In this document: positions 1-10,363 of the stretch, piece by piece
Numbering within the stretch: position 1 is the first letter of the stretch
How the letters are laid out: the number at the start of each line of letters is the position of its first letter
Assembly: GCA_015680685.1 (NCBI GenBank)
Contig: MNCI01011144.1
Span: 11,100-75,099 of the forward strand
DNA: 64,000 nucleotides
From: Gnetum montanum
Taxonomy: Eukaryota; Streptophyta; Gnetopsida; Gnetales; Gnetaceae
Direction: 5' to 3'
Program-made: the position numbers and the translations under genes
The notes under the pieces: model-generated
Told to the model about the DNA's origin: nothing
The model's input: the letters and a program-made list of their open reading frames with translations, nothing else
Databases searched by the model: none

Positions 1-540
1 GATGTCCATTTTCAACATATGAATAGTCATTTTCAACATTTTCACCCTTCTAAACACAATGGTGAGGTCAGATTTACCATATGCTAATCAAATAATTTGA
101 TGATATCATAAATTCAACCTTTTGGTCTTTAAGATTTAGTGGATAACCCTTACAGATAGTCTTAAGATCACTATGGCATGTCATTAATTACACTGTTGAA
201 GTCAATGTTCTTAAGAGGGGTAGAAAGGCTATTAAGAATTAGATAATATAGTTACATATTACTAAAATTATATCATTTCATTAAATATTACTAAAATTAG
301 ATAATGTAATTATAAAAAATAGATAATATCTTCATTCAGTTGTTGTAGTTTATTATCAGTCAATGCATTAGTTAATGATTAGTTGATGTATTAGTTGGAG
401 AATTAGTTGAAAAAATAGAACAATTTTCAACCATCAAGAAAATGGTATATTAATCTATTTTTCAATTAAAAAATATGGCAAAAAAACATGGAGACCAAAA
501 ATATTGTTTCAACTAGGAGTATAATACTCATGAAGAGAAC
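1..540. other. AT-rich flank, no gene seen
   Basis: This stretch is AT-rich low-complexity sequence with repeated short phrases of the type 'attagataatat' and 'tagttgatgtattagttgg' around 240-410. No reading frame in it resembles a protein I know. It leads directly into the CCR4-like pseudogene. Confidence 0.5.
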
Positions 541-1690
541 TGATTGAAAAGAGAATCCAAGAATGAGAACGAAAGTTGCAACGTACAATGTGCTTGCAAG
601 ATCATTAACAAGTGAGAAACAATATTTGCTATGTCCATCATGGGCCTTGGATTGGCACAAATATTGATATCCATGTATTTTAGTAGAATTACAAGATTTG
701 GATGTTGATGTCTTGTGCTTACAAGAGTTTTTACCATGGGCATTTCTATATGAATTCCAACCAAAGTTGAAAAAGATGGGATACAGAGGTATGTATAAGT
801 GAGAAGGTCCTTATGGGAGTTCTTCTTTTGAGTCGTACAGCTTAGCATATTGCAGCAATCACAACATGGATACTTGTGTGATCTTTCATAAAGAAGCCAA
901 GTTTGAATTAGTACAAATATTTGAATGTAGTTTAGAAAAAATGACTTTTGAAATTCCAAAACTACAAGTGATGGAAAAGAAATAATAGTCAGGATTTCGG
1001 AAAATTCACATAGCCTTGATAGTAATTCTAAAAGTTCATCTATTAAAAATATGTTTATGTATGATTAACACACATTTAATGGCCAAACCAACATGTTCCA
1101 ATGTCAAAATCTATCAAGGAGGATACTTGATTAAGAAAATAAAGAAAGTTTGAAGAATAAGTTATTACTAAGTTATACTGATCTACTTCCATTTATTCTT
1201 TGTGGAGACTTCAATGCAAAAGTTGGAAGTAGCATTTATCAATTTTTAAAATTTGAATCTGTAAAAAAATCTTTGGAAGATGAACCAAACTTGAAGAAGA
1301 TGTTTCCATCAATTCACCATGCAATTCCATTAGCCAACGCATATTCTACTTAGTTTGAATCTTTAGTAAATAAATTAGACTCTAGAATTTAGGAACACAT
1401 GATGTTGATGTATAGCACTCATCAAGAATCATAGTTTACCAATTACTCTACTATTATTAATGAGGATGGGCCAACAACATTATTCATTGAGACTTTGGAT
1501 TATATTTGGTACGATGCCTAATTATTTCAAGTTACCAAGTTACTAGAGTTGATTTCTAAAGAAGAAGTTGATAAGAATCAAGATCAAGCCTTGCCAACCT
1601 AAATAAGATCATCCAATCACATACCACTTATGGTAGAATTACAATTACTTTCATCAGTTCATAAGGTTGATCAAGATCATGAAGTATCTC
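541..1690 (+). pseudogene. CCR4-type deadenylase (EEP-fold nuclease) pseudogene, intronless
   Basis: The plus strand encodes a broken copy of the exonuclease-endonuclease-phosphatase domain of CCR4-like mRNA deadenylases, which shorten poly(A) tails in the cytoplasm. Landmarks in family order are: VATYNVLA (near 571-598), CPSWALDW (near 634-655), DVLCLQEF (near 702-731), INTHL then NVKIYQ (near 1063-1115), ILCGDFNAKVGS (near 1195-1232), FTNYS and ETLDYIWY (near 1436-1512), and SSNHIPLMVELQ (near 1611-1646). The catalytic-type residues of NTH, GDFN and the DH-like motif can be followed, but the final SDH has become SNH. There are at least eight in-frame stops and a few frame changes. No intron interrupts the match, although plant CCR4 genes contain introns. 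That fits a processed retrocopy, but I see no clear poly(A) tail. The leucine-rich-repeat or N-terminal part expected of some CCR4 proteins is not visible. Family assignment is firm; the exact paralogue is not. Confidence 0.82.
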
Positions 1691-2035
1691 ACTCTTACTT
1701 TTATTTGATTAATCTTATTATTTTATTTATTATTTAATTCATATTTGCATTAGATAAGTAAAATATGTATGATAATAAAAATAGAGGATAAAGAATTTGC
1801 CTTGCCTTAACATGGGTAACAAAATCCAAGTTGCACTTTGTGTGATCCTGGTTAGGACTGGTAATTGATGGTTGATAAATATTTAATTCATTTTTATCAT
1901 TATCTTAGAAAAAAAAGTATAAAAAATGTAATATTTAATTTTACATGTAATTTTTATCACATATATTTTTTTTGCACAATAAGCAAGAAATAACTTCAAG
2001 TTCAAATGAAAAATCAAATTATTAGAGCATAAGAT
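1691..2035. other. AT-rich spacer
   Basis: This is very AT-rich sequence with runs of A and T (for example 1,908-1,920 and 1,966-1,973). It separates the CCR4-like pseudogene from the tandem duplication. I see no gene or element end here. Confidence 0.4.
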
Positions 2036-2883
2036 CATGAAAGAAAGCATTGGAGCTGGAATAAGATAGATAACGTGGACTCATTCAGGAATGAAAGAAA
2101 CCTAATGGGGATAAATTATCACATCCCCATTCCCAAATGATGTTGTTGCCTAATGAAGATGGTGTCTTTTCATAACAAGTGTTATTATTATCTTAACAAA
2201 ACTCGAAAGAGTAGTTGTGATCAAGACCTAAAATGGTACATTGTAATAACAGACACGTTTCTTAAGGTAACATTTGGGGGATTGACCTAAGGGATTTATA
2301 CTTAGGGATAGAGGTCATGCTAACATGGAGTGGTGGAGCCAATACAGGCAAGTCACAAGAGTTAGGTAAAGTGATATGGGAAGTGGACTAGCCATCCCTT
2401 CTAGATGGGTTATAGGCCTAACCATGTTGGCAATGTTGAATTGCCTATAAGGAATAGATGCCAAAGGGAGAAAACCCCAAGGAACACTCTCGGAGCATTA
2501 TCTAGATATGTTATTCCATATCAATAAAGCATTTTTTTCTTTCTCTTTTTGCATTTTTCTTATTATTTCCTTTATACATAATGTCAAATACCACATATAT
2601 TTTGCATTTGGTTTATTTTCTTTGTACACATAATGTCTAATATATTGTATATTTGACATTAGCCATGACTTCCAAGGACGAGATGTCAAATATCTAATAC
2701 ATGGATAGAACATGCAATGGATACAACAATAAGGGCATAGAAACATAATAAAAAATATTTTTTTCTTAATTTAGATATTTTGATTACACATTCAAGCTTT
2801 CTCTCAAAACTTCCTTCGATCTTGGTTGGTACTATTGATATACTAATCTTAGTCAAATGATATATCTCCATATATGCATTAAT
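2036..2883. repeat. Tandem duplication unit, copy 1 (848 bp)
   Basis: This 848-bp segment is repeated immediately downstream with scattered single-base differences. Both copies begin 'catgaaagaaagcattgg' and end just after 'tatatctccat.tatgcattaa'. Each contains an AATAAA-type signal (near 2,522) after 'cactctcggagca', which resembles the end of an LTR-type transcript. I see no terminal TG..CA with internal coding sequence. The unit could be a tandem pair of solo LTRs or a local segmental duplication. A short open frame occurs in both copies on the minus strand, but it resembles no known protein. Confidence 0.85.
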
Positions 2884-3731
2884 CATGAAAGAAAGCATTG
2901 GAGTTGGAATAAGATAGATAACGTGGACTCATTTGAGCATGAAAGAAACCTAATGGGGATAAATTATCACATCCCCATTCCCAAATGATGATGTTGCCTA
3001 ATGAAGATGGTGTCTTTTCATAACAAGTGTTATTATTATCTTAACAAAACTCAAAAGAGTAGTTGTGATTAAGACCTAAAAAGGTACATTGTAATAATGG
3101 ACATGTTTCTTAAGGTAAACTTTGGGGGTTTGACCTATGGCATTTATACTTGGGGTTAGAGGTCATGCTAGCATGGAGTGGTGGAGCTAATATAGGCAAG
3201 TTACAAGAGTCGGGTGAAGTGAGATGGGAAGTGGCCTAGCCATCCCTTCTAGATGGGTTATAGGCCTAACCATGCTGGCAATGTTGGATTACCTCTAAGG
3301 AATAGATGCCAAAGAAAGAAAACTCCAAGGAACACTCTCGGAGCACAATCTAGGTACGCTACTCCATATAAATAAAGCATTTTTTTCTTTCTATTTCTGC
3401 ATTTTTCCTATTATTTCCTTTATACATAATTTCAAATATCACATATATTTTTCATTTGGTATAATTTCTTTGTACTCATAATGTCTAATATATTGTATAT
3501 TTGACATTTTCCATGACATCCACAGACGAGATGTCAAATATCTAATACATGGATAGAACATGCAATGGATACAACAATAAGGGCATAGAAACATAATAAA
3601 AAATATTTTTTTCTTAATTTAGATATTTTGATTACACATTCAAACTTTCTCTCAAAACTTCCTTCGATCTTGGTTGGTAATACTGATATACTAATCTTAG
3701 TCAAATGATATATCTCCATCTATGCATTAAT
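2884..3731. repeat. Tandem duplication unit, copy 2 (848 bp)
   Basis: This is the second copy of the unit and directly abuts the first. Differences are mostly single substitutions, several of them C/T or G/A (for example 'ggagctgg' becoming 'ggagttgg' near the start). The sequence just past the end, 'ccatgaaagctatg', again starts with 'atgaaag'. That short match could mark the microhomology at which the duplication arose. Confidence 0.85.
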
Positions 3732-5440
3732 GGCCATGAAAGCTATGATGTCCTTAGATAAATGGTTCACCCTTGGAGACAAATGACAACCCTTATTCCT
3801 TAATGCTTTTCTTATCTCACAACATTTGAGGGTATTTTTGGCTTTTTAGCCTATTTTTTATTTTTGTAATTTTCCTTCAAAATATCGATCTTAACTAAGA
3901 TTGATTAATCTATGGTTAGTCAATCTACTTCTCTTCTTATCATGAACATGAGTTCTCAATTTGATCATCCATCTTGATTTTAGACATCCAAAAGTAGTTG
4001 ACTATCATCGGCTATTAATATCGGGTCATGTAACCTATGGAAAGGTTCGTCAATCTCTAAAGTGATGCATTTTTCTCCTTCCATACATTATTGATTTCCA
4101 AGTAGGCTAATCTTAGGTAAGGTTGGTTAACATAACATGTAAGCATTTTCTTCCTATTGGAATTGATGACCTTTTAGGTTGGTTAACTTTAAGTGGGGTC
4201 AATCAACCTATTAGATCATTTAGTTAGCTAAAGGATGATTCAAGCAATTGAAAAACTACTAATTTTGAAAACAAGCTCTTACATCTGCAACTTATCCAAG
4301 ACATCATCTTCATTATGACCATAATGTATTTTATCATTCAAAATCTTTAATTTAATCAATTATTTGGTTATATTTGGACATGATAAAAGCATCTTATTTT
4401 AGAAGATGTTAAACACTACAAGCAAACCTTTAGGAACAAAAACACAAAAAGGGTAACTATGCAACTTCTTAGGCTCCCCTTGAGCTTATCAATTCCTTTT
4501 CTTCTTGCATCTACTTGTTTTTCCAAATTGTTTACCATCTATAAAAATACAAACATATATGTGTTTTCAAAGCACAAAAGTGACCTTAAAGTAAGCTAAG
4601 TCTATAGCAAGAATTAAGGCTCCAAACTAGGTGCTAGTACTAATCTTATCATAATACATATATGCAAAATAGCCTATTCAACTCATGTTTAGCACCAGTA
4701 AATGAAGAATGTAGCACATAAACTATTCAAAATGAGATCAATAATATAAATCTTGTTGCTGCATTATATCCAAAATTAAGTTGATACTAGGCTATTATGA
4801 AGCATGACAAAAATCTACTATAAAGGATAGCACATAAAAATCTAAAACTTTAAGAACACTTGAAATCCAAATAGTGAATATCATTACCATCAAGCAACAA
4901 GCTTGAAAGTAAAGGAAGTAGAGAGATTGAACAAAAATGACTTGTAAAAAAATGTTATTTATGTCATGACCAAAATTGTTGGCTTATATATGTGTAAGCA
5001 TGAAAAGCATTATATTGAAATATTTCATATAGGAGAGATAGGTACCATAGCTTCTTAAGAATAAATAAAAATAAATAATTAAGCCATCCATGATATTTCA
5101 AAAACATGATGATTTTAAACATATATAAGCTTATGAAAACTAATAAATGCATTGAGAATTAATACTTAAACACAAAAGCCAGAAATATATATTAATATAA
5201 TCATGAAATAAAGTACATAGCATTTTTGCAATTTAAAATAATTTTTGTATATCAAGGAGATGAAGCCTTAAACAAAAGCTAACAAACATGCAATTGACTA
5301 AAATAAGATTAAGGCACCAAGGAATAAAATTGACAAAGAATAATAAGGGCTAACAAAAGAAAATTACATACACACACATACACAACCATACATGGAAGAC
5401 TCATTCTTACTCCTCTAAATTAGTGTCCTTTAACTCATTA
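3732..5440. other. Unassigned AT-rich repeat-like sequence
   Basis: No coding similarity was found. Between about 3,890 and 4,220 a short motif recurs in variants such as 'ggttagtcaatct', 'ggttggttaac' and 'ggtcaatcaacc'. This resembles the short recurring motifs of LTR U3 regions elsewhere in the window. A CA-rich microsatellite-like run ('acacacacatacacaacc') lies near 5,370. Confidence 0.35.
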
Positions 5441-5449
5441 ATCAATAAC

Positions 5450-5700
5450 ACCACTAGGTCTAGCTTGGTCCTTCTCAAAGCTCTTAGAATCAACAACAAC
5501 TATCTTAGCTTCCTCACTACTCTTATATGCCTCAATGTTTGATGGTACTTCAATGCTAGCACTATACGTGAAATCATTTAGATTACCTTTTTCTTTCAAC
5601 TTCTCAATCATCCTATTTTAATAAGGAATCTATTGGGTAGAAAATTTTTTTATGGCATTCGTGTGTTCTATCAATTTCTTTTGTATTGCATTCTCAATAC
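5450..5700 (-). pseudogene. Short unrecognised coding remnant
   Basis: Read on the minus strand, about 5,590 down to 5,440 gives a hydrophilic open stretch beginning KLKEKGNLNDF and ending with SFEKDQARPSGVID and a stop. Upstream of it is a lysine-rich, broken frame. It looks like the end of a coiled-coil retroelement protein, but I cannot name it and have no second copy for comparison. Confidence 0.25.
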
Positions 5701-6790
5701 AATTACTAGCAAAATTCTTTTTATTTTTATTTAAAACTCAAAAAAAAAAATCTATATCTTTATTAAAGATCAAGGATACATAGCTTATGAATTCTTACTA
5801 TTATATAAACTTCTCTAGTTATTCTCAATAGTTTAACCTATATATTTATAAAAAAAATAAAAACTACCTAAGGCAAAGAGAACTTCAACATCAACACAAC
5901 CCATTCTAGCCTAACTTAATTAATAATTGATATCATCATATAAATACCAAGAGGGATAAAATAATATCTCATGCAATATACACTCAAGGAAGGATGTTAG
6001 ATAACTTAGAAAGAAATAATTTTAAAAATTTAATGAATAGAAATAGTTGTACAACTTTTAGTGCTTTATAGATGTATAATGTTTTGCTTAGGTCATGAAG
6101 AAAATTGAAAAACTTCACAAATAGTTTTTGTTAGAAAATTAAAATACTTTTATTAGGAACTATTTTGTTGTCAATGGAAGTTAAAGCACTTGATAGTCTA
6201 TTTGAATAATAAAAATGACAAGAGATCATGTGAAGATCTTGTGGTTATTCTATGAAGTAAAATTGTAACTAGAAAATATTGATAACATAATAAATTTACA
6301 ACAAGCTGGAAAACTTGTTTAAAAGAAACTTCCATAGAGTCAAAATGAAACAAAAACTAAAAATAATAATAATTCATTCAGTTTTAGTAATAAAAAATTA
6401 AAGGTGGCATAATGAAGAGAGTATCTGCTGTTCATGTATTTATGAGAATCCTAATTAACAAAGTAAAAATGACATCATAGAGCTTATAAGTTGAAGCTCA
6501 AAATGAAATAATGTGGAGCCTGAAAATAAAATAAATAAATATGTAGATGTGTTTATTGATGTAAGCAAGTTTCCAGTGTTGGAAACTATACCGAAGAAAA
6601 AGTGTTGAAGTCACGTGACTATTTGACAGATATTTAAAAAACTGTTAAGATACATAAATATTTAACATATTTTTGTGCCCAGAATTTATTATCCATGCAT
6701 TCTACATAAGCTAATTTTTCTGATAGATCCTTTAATAAAATTTCAATTTCATTTGCAATAGCCAAGATAACAAATTTATGGAAAAACAGA
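5700..6790. other. AT-rich spacer, nothing identified
   Basis: This is extremely AT-rich sequence with poly(A)/poly(T) runs (5,740-5,749 and 5,846-5,860). No protein similarity, LTR end or RNA gene was recognised. Confidence 0.4.
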
Positions 6791-6799
6791 AATACAGGC

Positions 6800-7560
6800 A
6801 TCATAAATAAAATGAGACACCCTCTCTTGTCTATCTTATTTTTCCTGTCCATTGCATCCTCAGGGAAAAGAGATCAATCAGCATGCGAACTGCCGCTCCT
6901 GCCCTTTTGCAGATCTATCTGCGCAAGCGCAGACACTACCAAATGCAGTGCTGTACCAGAGCAATCGCAAAAATACATTGCTTTGGTAATCTGGTTGAGG
7001 AAAATACGCCATAAGGCATGGAATTTTCAGATGAATATATGATACGAGATAAATCGATGATACATTATAACCTACGTCCTGAACGCTAATAAGACTTCAG
7101 TCATGAACACTATGGAGACTCTACTTCATGCGGGCAAAATTTGTGTCAGGTTGTAGCTGCAACTTCTTGATACTTTGCAGCGTAATCGCACAGGGAAAGT
7201 CGTTAATCTTGGGTGGGCTGTTACGAAACATTATTAAAATGCTTACCGAGTTTAGCTCTGATGTTTTAAAAAAATCCTTTCCTCGGTTAGGCCTCCAATT
7301 TCTGCTTCATTGAGATTTGAGGCGCAACAGTTCATGGAATGTTGTGATAGTGAGGAATATCCGAAGAAGGTTAAGGGAGGACTTAGGAAATAATTGAGAG
7401 GATTTCATATTATTCAGATGCAAAAACCGAAGCCAAAATAACAAATGTTGCTGATAAGGAAATGATAGCCACAGCTTTAGCAGCTGGTGCTGATCAAATA
7501 TTTTAAGCTTGTCATACATGATGTTGATTGATGATGGCTATGATTACCTGGGCAGGATGC
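6800..7560. other. CG-retaining unique island, unidentified
   Basis: Base composition changes here: CG dinucleotides appear repeatedly (for example 'gcatgcgaactgccgctcctgcc' near 6,880, 'ctgcgcaagcgcagac' near 6,918, and 'tacgaaac', 'accgag' and 'cctcgg' in 7,220-7,290). Several medium-length open frames exist on both strands, including 76 codons at 6,812-7,042 (+) and 61 codons at 7,128-7,313 (+), but none resembles a known protein. 'ctgcgcaagcgcag' is a near-perfect inverted repeat. The island could be a remnant of a gene, promoter or first exon, or a young insertion. Confidence 0.4.
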
Positions 7561-8300
7561 TGATAAATATTACAAAATTATCAGCGTGTTGCACAACAAA
7601 GTCAAAACCTTTCAAATTGCTTTGAAATCATCGTTTCAGTCTTTCATTAAGTTGAATAATAGGTCACCTGAATACATCTTTTTGATCTAGGAAAGGGCAG
7701 AACGGAGTGAATGAAGATGAGGTGGAAGGTGTTTTAGACAAAGAGATAATGTATTTTAGGTATCTTTAGGGAAAGGATGTGCTTTAGAAACCAGATAAAC
7801 AACACTTCTCCGAAAGGTTGCTATCTGGAAAGACAGCTTTAGATTAGGCAAAGAAAAGCTTAATTTTAAAATTTAAAACGAGATGTGGTTGAATGTTTGC
7901 ATCAAAATTGGAAGACATGTTTACAGATGAAAACATCCCTGCAATACAATATTTTGTTCCATGGCTAATACATTCATTTTAATTTACAATGTGTTTAGAA
8001 CTTATATACTATGTAATTTTAAGTTTTTCTGCAAGAATGCTTCATTTTGTGATATATGAAGTTATAATTATCTTAGAGATTGAATTCCCAGGTGTATGTT
8101 GATTTAACAACTAAGGGCTTAACTAAAGATTTCATGTATACTATTCAATTAGCAAAAATCAATAAAAAAATGGATAGCACTAAGATAAAATAGAATATAA
8201 AGAAATAAGTCTTTAATATTACCTTCTACTTTTCATGATGGTGTTAGAGTGCTCATCCAAATTAGTTTAATTAGTCAAAGCACAAACCCTACCTTAAGTT
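7561..8300. other. Spacer, nothing identified
   Basis: This is AT-rich sequence with short plus-strand open stretches just after the CG-retaining island. They have no recognisable motif and are broken by frequent stops. Confidence 0.35.
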
Positions 8301-8319
8301 TTTTCTGAAAGGGTGCTAG

Positions 8320-8904
8320 GGGTGGGAGATGGGGAAGTGTTAAAGTATACTTGCTAAAGGACTGCAAAAAGACAAACACAAAATTTATCTTTCAAAATAA
8401 TTTATGAAATTTTTTACGAGAGACTTTATAACAATCAAGTGGTTTACTCATCATAAAATTGTATCTTCAAATTTGTTCTTCTTCTCATGATTTCTTGGAT
8501 ATACTAGTTAGCTTGAATATTGATTGGTAGGTTACAATATTTCTCTTAGGTACATACACTTTATAAGTAAACTTGACTAGAATTTAACTTGATCTAAAGA
8601 GTCATGACTCACTTCACTTAACATAACTCTTAACTTCTTTGTGAATTCATAAGGTTTATATGTAATAAATTTATAATTGAGTTAAATAACATGTGAATTA
8701 ACATGATTTATGTTTCTTCAAAACATATGAACTACACTTTAACATTGTTTCTTAATCCATACACTATCTTATTAGGCTATTCTCAATGAGCAATATGAAG
8801 TGATAAAAAAATATAAGTACAATGTTGTAGTAGCATCTTAAAAACTTCAAACATAGTACTATATCTCTTTTAGATTTAAATATTCACATGCACATGCCTC
8901 AACA
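8320..8904 (-). repeat. Copia LTR, 5' end defined at 8,904 (minus strand)
   Basis: On the minus strand the copia RNase H tail runs into a purine-rich tract (about 8,905-8,920, GAGAGGAAGAAA) and then TGTTGAGG at 8,904, the standard arrangement of polypurine tract followed by the TG start of a 3' LTR. The far end of the LTR is not defined. I set about 8,320 only because a purine-rich 'ggggtgggagatgggg' block there marks a change of sequence character. Confidence 0.5.
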
Positions 8905-9165
8905 TTTCTTCCTCTCACTTCTTGTTGTGAGGAAGTAACTATAGTGATAAATAATCTTTGAAGGTGTGATAACTTTATCTCGCTAAGGCCTTCATAAAGT
9001 TGTTTGCTTTCTAATACTTGGTAGCTATATATAGGATATCAACATATTTCTCTACATATGTCTATTAAACAAAGTGTACACTAATCTCAATATACTTGCT
9101 TTTATTAAGATAAATTGGATTTTGAATAATTTTAATGGTAACATGATTATCTACATGACATCTTG
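8905..9165 (-). pseudogene. Copia RNase H C-terminus, truncated relic
   Basis: Read on the minus strand, this gives the end of a Ty1/copia polyprotein: VDNHVTIKIIQNPIYLNKSK, then YIEISVHF (family pattern: DNQSAI.I..NP..H.R.KHIE...HF) and YVDILYIATKYQKANNF (family pattern: V....V.T..Q.AD.FTK.L). One or more stops interrupt it. Only about 85 codons are left. At 9,165 the match stops abruptly and is replaced by degenerate repeats, so the rest of the element was deleted or split by an insertion. Its own polypurine tract and LTR follow directly. Confidence 0.68.
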
Positions 9166-9330
9166 TATAGTTTATCACAAGTCATGGTAATAAAGCAAAT
9201 TACAAGTCATGATAAGGTCATAGTTTCCTAGTACAGGTTGTGTTAAGGTATGGTTAGCTGAAAAACTCTTTCTATTACCACAAGTTATGATAAGCTCATA
9301 GTAAAATTATGGTCCTATAGAAATAGAGAA
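9166..9330. repeat. Degenerate short direct repeats
   Basis: A phrase of the type 'acaagtcatgataaggtcatag' recurs with variation near 9,176, 9,202, 9,233 and 9,279. The copies are irregularly spaced and imperfect. They lie exactly where the copia RNase H relic breaks off and may belong to the end of the inserted neighbouring LTR. Confidence 0.45.
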
Positions 9331-10352
9331 TAATCCAAAATAAAAAATTTAAGGATAATCTAAGCAAACATAAGGTTTAATACTTAGAAATAAAGACTAG
9401 GAATATGTACAACAACCTCTAAACATGGTTAGGCAAGCTTGAATAAGAAGATAAACATCAATTAAGTCTTAAATTCAACATATGTGTGCAAAATGCACAA
9501 AACTAACATAAACATGCATGAAATCTTGAATTCATACTTAAATGACTTTTGATGATTTTAGAAATATGAGACAAACATAACGAAAGATGCTCATAAGTAA
9601 AGAAGCTTGAAACAAATACATTCAAAGAGATTTATGTGGTTTTATATCAAATTACATGAAAGGGGGTAAAGCCTATAGATATGAACGTGAAAACTATATT
9701 GAATTTGTAAATGAGTAAATCTCTTGAATTAGAATATAAAACTACCTTTAAATTCTTTAATTATTCTCTACTAACATGCAGAAACATGGGTTAAACTTCA
9801 AAAGCTTGAGAGAACTTAAATTAGAATATGCATGCAAGAAACATATGAGAATGCATAAATTCTAAGTAATTATGAAAGGAAAGCTTGTAAGAACTTGGGA
9901 GAAAAAATCTTATAAGGGGATTCACTCCTAAAATTAAGAGACCCATGGTACAAGAATACAAGAAAAGAGAAAGGGAAAAGAAAGAAGAGCTTCCCCAAGC
10001 ACATAAATATTGCATAGGAACACTTAAGAAATTAAGAAAGTAAAAGGTTCTATTCACTTCAACTCAAAATCTAAAGCAAGTTAAATGGAAGAGGTTCACC
10101 CCTATTTATACTTTTTTGTGAAGGATTTCTCCTCTTGGAGTATGGACCACAATGAAGGCTCTTAGATGCTTCTTGTTCTTTTTAGCAATTTACTTAATAT
10201 TTAACCTTCTAGGACCTTTTTTTTTTCCAAATAAAAATACGTATATCTTCTAATACATCAAATATAGAATACTACTACTTTCTAATTTACTCAACATCTA
10301 AGGAAAGAGAGATAGAGGAGTTAGAAGGTATATATTTACACTATTTCTAACA
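9331..10352 (-). repeat. Copia 3' LTR (minus strand), start at 10,352
   Basis: The minus-strand copia pol (below) ends at a polypurine tract, AAAGGAGGG (10,355-10,363), followed after TA by TGTTAGAAATAG starting at 10,352. This is a classic LTR start. A TATA box lies about 245 bases into the LTR. The LTR terminus at low coordinate is not resolved; somewhere between 9,165 and 9,800 is possible. The matching 5' LTR was not found upstream of the integrase relic, so the element is truncated. Confidence 0.55.
10103..10110 (-). promoter_or_regulatory. LTR TATA box (TATAAATA)
   Basis: Read on the minus strand the sequence is AGTATAAATAGGGG. It lies within the copia 3' LTR in the expected orientation and would mark the U3/R promoter of this element. 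Confidence 0.5.
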
Positions 10353-10363
10353 TACCCTCCTTT

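Noticed and set aside
528-959. 143-codon open frame on the minus strand
   Set aside because: It is the antisense of the CCR4-like pseudogene; the plus strand carries the conserved motifs.
2686-3719. Two near-identical minus-strand open frames (2,686-2,898 and 3,534-3,719)
   Set aside because: They are the same accidental frame carried in both copies of the 848-bp duplication and have no protein similarity.
6812-7042. 76-codon plus-strand frame starting MRHPLLSILFFLSIASSG, resembling a signal peptide and Cys-containing small protein
   Set aside because: Tempting as a secreted peptide, but there is no recognisable family, no clear promoter, and the C-terminal part is of low plausibility. Left as part of the unidentified island.
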